Shown here piece by piece: positions 5,864 to 9,708 of a DNA stretch of 9,708 bases. The position numbers were made by a program, and so were the translations under genes. The stretch is from Sva-07 sp964549065 (GTDB lineage Bacteria; Actinomycetota; Acidimicrobiia; Acidimicrobiales; Ilumatobacteraceae), in assembly GCA_964549065.1 (NCBI GenBank), contig CAZJUC010000121.1, forward strand, positions 1-9,708, written 5' to 3'. The notes below the pieces were generated by a model. It made no database searches, was not told the origin of the DNA, and was given only the letters and a program-made list of their open reading frames with translations. How positions within the stretch are numbered: the first letter of the stretch is position 1; each line of letters starts with the position of its first letter.

Positions 5864-7836
5864 GTACCAACGGCTCGAACGGCTCGAACGGCACGAACGG
5901 CACGAACGGCTCGAACAGCACCGACGGCGCCCCTGATTCCGGGAGAACCGGGTCAGGGGAACTGGCGGCGAAGAACGGCAGCGACGACGACCGCAAGCTG
6001 CTCGCCACCGCCGGTACCGAAGCACGACGCAACAGTTTCGGGCCGGGCGGTGGGGTGGGCATCCCGTCCGAACGCAGCGAGAACTTCGGTGTCACGATGA
6101 AGCGGCTCGGAGAGATCCTCGGCAAGGAACGTCCGCTGCTCATCGGCGTGGTCGTCGCCACGGTGCTCAGCGTCACCCTCGTGGTGATCGGCCCCCGCCT
6201 GCTCGGCGAAGCGACCAACATCATCGTCGAGGGGTTCACCAGGGAGGGAGGCATCGACTTCGCGGCGCTGCACCGCCAGCTGTTCATCGTCGCCGGGGTC
6301 TACGTGGCGTCGTGGATCCTGTCGTACACGCAGGCCTACGTGCTCGCCGGGGTGGTGCAGCGCTCGATGTTCGCCCTCCGTGAAGCGGTCGAACGCAAGC
6401 TCAACCACCTGCCGCTCAGCTACATCGACCGCCAACCCCGCGGCGACCTGCTCAGCCGGGTCACCAACGACATCGACAACCTGAGCCAGAGCCTGCAGCA
6501 GACGATCAGCCAGATCCTCACGTCGCTGCTCACCCTGCTCGGAGTGGCGATCATGATGTTCACGATCTCGCCACTGCTCGCGGTGGTGGCGCTGGTGACC
6601 GTGCCGGTGTCGGTGTTCCTGATGAAGTTGATCGGCGGCAAGGCTCGGCCCCGCTTCATGGCCCAGTGGCGTCACACCGGCAACCTCAACGCACAGGCCG
6701 AGGAGGTGTTCACCGGGCACACGATCGTGAAGAGCTTCGGCCGCCAGCGAGAGGCCGAGGAGCGGTTCCGTTCCGACAACGACCAACTGTACGAAGCGAG
6801 CTTCAGCGCCCAGTTCATGGCCAACCTGATCCAGCCGGCGATCCTGTTCATGGGCAACGTCCAGTACATCCTGATCGCCGTGGTCGGCGGCCTGCAGATC
6901 TCGTCGGGGGCGCTCAGCATCGGTGGAATGCAGGCGATGATCCAGTACGCGCGTCAGTTCTCCCAGCCGCTGACGCACCTGGCATCGATGGCGGCCACGT
7001 TCCAGTCGGGCATCGCCTCGCTCGAGCGCGTGCTCGAGTTGCTCGACGCCGACGAGCAGTCGGCCGAGCAGCCGCCGACCGAGAACCCTCCGAAGGTGCA
7101 GGGCCGGGTCGTGTTCGACGACGTTCACTTCTCCTACGACCCGGACAAGCCATTGATCACGGGCCTGAACGTGGTGGCCGAGCCCGGCCAGACCGTGGCG
7201 ATCGTCGGGCCGACCGGCGCCGGCAAGACGACGCTGGTCAATCTGATCATGCGCTTCTACGATCTCGACGCGGGACGGATCACGCTCGACGGTCGCGACA
7301 TCGCCGGTTTCCCGCGTGACGAGCTGCGCGCCGAGATCGGCATGGTGCTGCAGGACACGTGGCTGTTCGGTGGCACGATCCGCGACAACCTGCGCTACGG
7401 CAACCCGAACGCCACCGAGGAACAGATCGTCGAGGCGGCGCGGGTCACCTACGTCGACCGGTTCGTGCACTCGCTGCCCGACGGCTACGACACCATGATC
7501 AACGACGAGGGCGACAACATCTCCACCGGCGAGAAACAGCTGATGACGATCGCCCGGGCGTTCCTCGACGATCCGTCGATCCTGATCCTCGACGAGGCGA
7601 CCAGCTCGGTCGACACCCGCACGGAGGTGTTGATCCAGGAGGCGATGAACGCGCTGCGCGAGAACCGCACCAGCTTCGTGATCGCCCATCGCCTGTCGAC
7701 GATCCGCGGCGCGGACGTGATCCTCGTGATGGAGGACGGCCAGATCGTCGAGCAGGGCAACCACGACTCGCTCCTCGAAGCCCACGGCGCGTACTGGCGC
7801 CTCTACAACGCCCAGTTCGCCGGCCAATCGACCTGA
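5860..7836 (+). CDS. Heterodimeric ABC exporter subunit with catalytic Walker B and degenerate signature (TM288-like)
   Basis: This is a 658-residue half-transporter and partner of the preceding gene, started by an ATGA overlap. Residues 1 to about 78 form an unusual hydrophilic extension that begins with a run of NG(S/T) triplets and looks disordered. Membrane helices lie at about 92-110, 140-160, 216-236, 238-256, 322-345 and 350-372. The nucleotide-binding domain starts at about 415. Walker A is GPTGAGKTT (450-458, K456) and the Q-loop is Q498. Walker B is LILDE with catalytic E579, and the switch is H610. The signature is ISTGE (554-558) instead of LSGGQ. The one complete ATP site therefore combines this protein's Walker A/B and His with the partner's VSGGQ, and the second site is degenerate on both faces. 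A longer in-frame reading upstream exists but overlaps the first subunit by about 400 bp, so I rejected it. Confidence 0.94.
   Translation: MSTNGSNGSNGTNGTNGSNSTDGAPDSGRTGSGELAAKNGSDDDRKLLATAGTEARRNSFGPGGGVGIPSERSENFGVTMKRLGEILGKERPLLIGVVVATVLSVTLVVIGPRLLGEATNIIVEGFTREGGIDFAALHRQLFIVAGVYVASWILSYTQAYVLAGVVQRSMFALREAVERKLNHLPLSYIDRQPRGDLLSRVTNDIDNLSQSLQQTISQILTSLLTLLGVAIMMFTISPLLAVVALVTVPVSVFLMKLIGGKARPRFMAQWRHTGNLNAQAEEVFTGHTIVKSFGRQREAEERFRSDNDQLYEASFSAQFMANLIQPAILFMGNVQYILIAVVGGLQISSGALSIGGMQAMIQYARQFSQPLTHLASMAATFQSGIASLERVLELLDADEQSAEQPPTENPPKVQGRVVFDDVHFSYDPDKPLITGLNVVAEPGQTVAIVGPTGAGKTTLVNLIMRFYDLDAGRITLDGRDIAGFPRDELRAEIGMVLQDTWLFGGTIRDNLRYGNPNATEEQIVEAARVTYVDRFVHSLPDGYDTMINDEGDNISTGEKQLMTIARAFLDDPSILILDEATSSVDTRTEVLIQEAMNALRENRTSFVIAHRLSTIRGADVILVMEDGQIVEQGNHDSLLEAHGAYWRLYNAQFAGQST
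5869..5922 (+). repeat. 9-bp tandem repeat coding NG(S/T)
   Basis: Six consecutive 9-bp units lie at codons 4-21 of the second exporter. Five are AACGGCTCG or AACGGCACG, and the last is a variant, AACAGCACC. The repeat keeps the reading frame, so unit gain or loss would only change linker length. Confidence 0.85.
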
Positions 7837-7842
7837 CCGAAC

Positions 7843-7883
7843 TCCGACTGTCACACCGTGCCATGTCGTCCGTGACGGTCGGA
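7843..7883 (+). terminator. Stem-loop terminator candidate after the ABC operon
   Basis: TCCGACTGTCAC (7843-7854) pairs with GTGACGGTCGGA (7872-7883). This gives 12 pairs including one G-T wobble, around a 17-nt loop, 7 bp after the exporter stop. No T-tract follows, so Rho-independent action is uncertain. Confidence 0.5.
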
Positions 7884-7895
7884 CGATCGACGGAT

Positions 7896-7910
7896 CGGTC
7901 GACCGGTCGA
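7896..7910. promoter_or_regulatory. Overlapping palindromes upstream of the DoxX promoter
   Basis: There are two overlapping perfect palindromes: CGGTCGACCG (7896-7905) and TCGACCGGTCGA (7899-7910). The second abuts the TTGACA at 7911. It is a possible operator. The low-complexity GATCGAC/GGTCGAC wording around it could also yield such palindromes by chance. Confidence 0.3.
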
Positions 7911-7937
7911 TTGACACAGCGCCGAGGCGGGTACCAC
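7911..7937 (+). promoter_or_regulatory. Promoter candidate for the DoxX-like gene
   Basis: A perfect TTGACA (7911-7916) is followed after 15 nt by TACCAC (7932-7937), 6 nt before the ATG at 7944. The spacer is short and the -10 is weak. The position fits a leaderless or nearly leaderless transcript, and no Shine-Dalgarno sequence is visible. Confidence 0.45.
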
Positions 7938-7943
7938 CAGACC

Positions 7944-8459
7944 ATGATCGGACTCCGTGGTCTCGCCCGCACGCTCATCGCCGGCACCTTCATCGTCGGC
8001 GGGCTCGCAGCATGGAAGCGCTCGTCGAGCCTCGCCGGACCTGCGTCCAAGGTCGTGGGCCCGGTGCGAGATCAGCTTCCCGGTTCGCTGTCCTCCGAGC
8101 AGTTGGTGAAGGCGAACGCCGGAGTCCAGGTGGTCGGTGGCGGGTTGTTCGCGCTCGGCCTGGCACCACGGGCGATGGCGATGCTGCTGGGTGTCTCCCT
8201 CGTGCCGACCACGTTGGCCGGGCATCGCTTCTGGGAGATCGAGGAACCTGCCGAGAAGGCTCAGCAACAGATCCAGTTCCTGAAGAACGCCGGATTGCTC
8301 GGCGGTCTGGTCTTCGCAGCGATCGACACCGGCGGCCGGCCGTCGGTGTTCTGGCGCGGACGGCAGTTCGTCGGCGACCTGGCCGACTCGGTTTCGTCGA
8401 CGACCTCGTCGGTCACCGAATCGCTCGGCAATGTGACGCCGACCTCCGTCGTGAAGTGA
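7944..8459 (+). CDS. Small DoxX-like integral membrane protein
   Basis: This is a 171-residue protein with about four hydrophobic segments (7-23, 57-73, 75-93, 114-128), the layout of DoxX/DoxD-type proteins. The stretch HRFWEIEEP (94-102) followed by QIQFLKNAGLLGGL (109-122) resembles the conserved DoxX region in which an HxFW motif precedes an FLKN-type helix. DoxX relatives have been linked to thiosulfate-quinone reduction and, in mycobacteria, to membrane complexes handling oxidative stress, but nothing here fixes a function. The tail (146-171) is Ser/Thr-rich and probably disordered. I chose the ATG at 7944 because it opens directly into the first membrane segment and follows a TTGACA promoter. 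The same frame stays open upstream over the ABC gene, but that part is a shadow. It converges with the HAD gene, with only 8 bp between stop codons. Confidence 0.75.
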   Translation: MIGLRGLARTLIAGTFIVGGLAAWKRSSSLAGPASKVVGPVRDQLPGSLSSEQLVKANAGVQVVGGGLFALGLAPRAMAMLLGVSLVPTTLAGHRFWEIEEPAEKAQQQIQFLKNAGLLGGLVFAAIDTGGRPSVFWRGRQFVGDLADSVSSTTSSVTESLGNVTPTSVVK

Positions 8460-8467
8460 TCTCGGGC

Positions 8468-9253
8468 TCAGCGTGAGAGCAGGCCGGGAAGGTCGGCGAA
8501 GGAGTCGATGACCTCGTCGGGCCGTTCGTGGCTCGCATCGAGGATGTCCTGGCGGAACTTGCCGGTGCGCACCAGCACGCCGAGCAGTCCCGCGTGCCGG
8601 GCGCCGAGAACGTCGTTGTGCAGGTCGTCACCGACCATCGCGACACGACCGCTCGCGACGCCGAGTTCGTCCACGCCGGTCGCGAAGAAGTCCGCAGACG
8701 GCTTGCCCAACACCACCGGTGCGACGCCGGTGGCCTCTTCCAGCGCTCGCACGTAGGCGCCGGTGTCGAGTTCCAACCCGGCAGTGGTGCGCCAGTAGAG
8801 GTTGCGGTGCATCGCAACGAACGCTGCTCCGTCGAGAACGAGCCGGAAGGCCTCGTTGAGCTGCTGGTGTGTGAACTCCACTCCGGCGCCGCCGATCACC
8901 ACGACCTCCGCTGGGCCGGCGTCGACGACGTCGATGCCCTCCAGATCGTCCGACAGGTCGCCGGTGTTGAGGAGGAACACCCGGGCGTCCGGGTGTCGGA
9001 GGCGGAGGTGGGCAGCGGTGGCGGCCGGAGCTGTCAGGATCTCGCCGACGTCGACCGGCATCCCGGCGTCTCCGAGCAACTGCGCGACCTGTGCGCGGGT
9101 GCGTGTCGTGGTGTTGGTGGCGAACCGTAGTGGGATCCCGGTGGAGCGGACCGCGGCGAGCGCCTCCGGGACCCCGTCGATCGGTTCCCACGACACGGTG
9201 AGGACCCCGTCGATGTCGATCAGCAGGCCATCGATGTCGAGTCGGTCGGGCAT
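8468..9253 (-). CDS. HAD-superfamily subfamily IIA phosphatase (LHPP/NagD-like)
   Basis: This is a 261-residue cytoplasmic phosphohydrolase. Motif I is DIDGVL with nucleophile D13 and general acid D15. Val replaces the usual Thr, as is common in LHPP-type members. Motif II is T46-N47. The motif III lysine is in LGKPS (K184), and motif IV is GDDLHND with D209, D210 and D214 for Mg binding. The long segment between motifs II and III (about 75-180) is the C2-type cap that defines subfamily IIA and sets substrate choice. The hit pattern fits the LHPP-like or NagD/4-nitrophenylphosphatase group, but the real substrate cannot be read from sequence. The ATG at 9253 is preferred to the GTG at 9262, which lies within the Shine-Dalgarno sequence. 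It follows the crotonase gene on the same strand after 60 bp. Confidence 0.9.
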   Translation of the reverse strand: MPDRLDIDGLLIDIDGVLTVSWEPIDGVPEALAAVRSTGIPLRFATNTTTRTRAQVAQLLGDAGMPVDVGEILTAPAATAAHLRLRHPDARVFLLNTGDLSDDLEGIDVVDAGPAEVVVIGGAGVEFTHQQLNEAFRLVLDGAAFVAMHRNLYWRTTAGLELDTGAYVRALEEATGVAPVVLGKPSADFFATGVDELGVASGRVAMVGDDLHNDVLGARHAGLLGVLVRTGKFRQDILDASHERPDEVIDSFADLPGLLSR

Positions 9254-9261
9254 GGCTTGCA

Positions 9262-9266
9262 CCTCC
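9262..9266 (-). promoter_or_regulatory. Ribosome binding site of the HAD phosphatase gene
   Basis: GGAGG on the minus strand, 8 nt before the ATG at 9253. It overlaps the alternative GTG start at 9262-9260 and so argues against that start. Confidence 0.7.
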
Positions 9267-9272
9267 GACTCC

Positions 9273-9301
9273 AGCGTAGGAGCCGGCTGGGGGCGAGTGA
9301 A
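9273..9301 (-). promoter_or_regulatory. Promoter candidate for the HAD phosphatase gene
   Basis: On the minus strand TTCACT (9301-9296) is followed after exactly 17 nt by TACGCT (9278-9273). This fits TTGACA/TANNNT loosely and would start a short leader before the GGAGG site. It is in the 60-bp gap after the crotonase gene, so the phosphatase may be transcribed separately. Confidence 0.35.
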
Positions 9302-9313
9302 CCGACGCCTCGT

Positions 9314-9708
9314 TCAGAGGCCGCGCCAGACCGGGGCGCGCTTGTCGACGAAGGCGGCGCGGGCCTCGGCGATGTCACCGGTGCCGCTGCACATGATCTG
9401 CGTGCGGTTCTCGATGTCGAGCGCGTGACGCAACGACGGGGAGTCGATCGTCTGCCACATCGTCTCTTTGGTCATCCATGTTCCGAACGGTGCGTTCCCC
9501 CGGATCAGTCGTGCGGTCTCGAGGGCTCGGGTGACCACGGTGCCGTCGTCGACGGTGTCGAGGGTGAGCCCCATGTCGAGCGCCTCCGCAGCATCGAAGA
9601 TGCGAGCGGTGAGCATCAGCTCGGCAGCGCGCGAGGCACCGACCAACCGGGGGAGGAAGTAGCTGGTGCCCATGTCGCAGTTCGACACCCCGATCTTCAG
9701 GAACACCG
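9314..9708 (-). CDS. Enoyl-CoA hydratase/isomerase (crotonase) family, C-terminal part
   Basis: Only the last 130 codons are present. The frame is open to the right edge, so the true start is outside the window. The visible part begins near the second active-site region: KIGVSNCDMGTSYFLPRLVG, then ASRAAELMLTARIFDAAEALDMGL. This is the standard crotonase stretch that precedes the C-terminal trimerisation helices. The segment SNCDMG occupies the place where hydratases carry the second catalytic acid, here Asp rather than Glu, so the exact reaction (hydration, isomerisation or other) is uncertain. The C-terminus (AEARAAFVDKRAPVWRG) is the usual crotonase ending in which an F-x-x-K/R-R-x-P motif contacts CoA. 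It acts in the cytoplasm on acyl-CoA thioesters. The internal GTG at 9706 is not a start. Confidence 0.9.
   Translation of the reverse strand, partial: VFLKIGVSNCDMGTSYFLPRLVGASRAAELMLTARIFDAAEALDMGLTLDTVDDGTVVTRALETARLIRGNAPFGTWMTKETMWQTIDSPSLRHALDIENRTQIMCSGTGDIAEARAAFVDKRAPVWRGL

Noticed and set aside
4028..6025. 665-codon open frame antisense to the first ABC gene
   Set aside because: It mirrors the GC3-biased codons of the ABC gene. Its translation is rich in Arg, His, Asp and Gly with no recognisable domain, while the plus strand encodes a complete ABC exporter.
5953..7917. 654-codon open frame antisense to the second ABC gene
   Set aside because: Same cause: a long shadow frame in high-GC DNA with low-complexity Arg/Asp/His/Val composition and no domain.
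7359..7943. Upstream extension of the DoxX-like frame
   Set aside because: It lies over the ABC nucleotide-binding domain in a different frame. The DoxX-like part begins at 7944 with its own promoter and first membrane segment.
8460..8480. Possible bidirectional terminator between the converging DoxX and HAD genes
   Set aside because: Only a short CTCA-GCG-TGAG stem is visible, with no T-tract and a stem partly inside the HAD coding end; too weak to call.

Overview
The window looks like ordinary chromosomal DNA from a high-GC actinobacterium. Family content (Crp-family regulator, TesB thioesterase, secreted SGNH lipase, TetR plus paired ABC exporters, DoxX, HAD-IIA phosphatase, crotonase) and several start codons that sit 6-7 nt after a -10-like hexamer suggest the Acidimicrobiia (Ilumatobacter-like). 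That placement is inference from style, not a match. I see no tRNA, rRNA, CRISPR, transposase, integrase or phage gene, and no gene-free stretch over 300 bases.

Left part (1-2290). A minus-strand gene for an unrecognised protein with an internal duplication runs off the left edge. It is divergent from a Crp/Fnr regulator. The 131-bp gap between them holds a near-perfect CRP box, and the regulator carries the residues that read such a box. The regulator's stop codon sits in the centre of a 33-nt palindrome, followed by an acyl-CoA thioesterase II (tesB) gene.

Middle (2291-7883). A secreted SGNH esterase/lipase follows tesB. Next come two 40-bp hairpin repeats spaced exactly 60 bp apart. Then comes a compact three-gene operon: a TetR repressor with an 18-bp palindromic operator at its own promoter, and two half-size ABC exporters joined to it by 10-bp and ATGA junctions. 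The two exporters carry complementary degenerate motifs, so they should work only as a heterodimer with one consensus ATP site. A stem-loop after the second exporter probably ends the operon. This is the clearest functional system here: a self-regulated efflux cassette with unknown substrate.

Right part (7884-9708). A small DoxX-like membrane protein has its own TTGACA-containing promoter preceded by overlapping palindromes. It converges on a minus-strand HAD-IIA phosphatase. Upstream of that on the same strand is the C-terminal part of an enoyl-CoA hydratase/isomerase that runs off the right edge.

I did not find a clearly novel multi-gene system. The items most worth a second look are regulatory or repeat DNA: the CRP box, the stop-codon palindrome, the twin hairpin repeats and the TetR operator.
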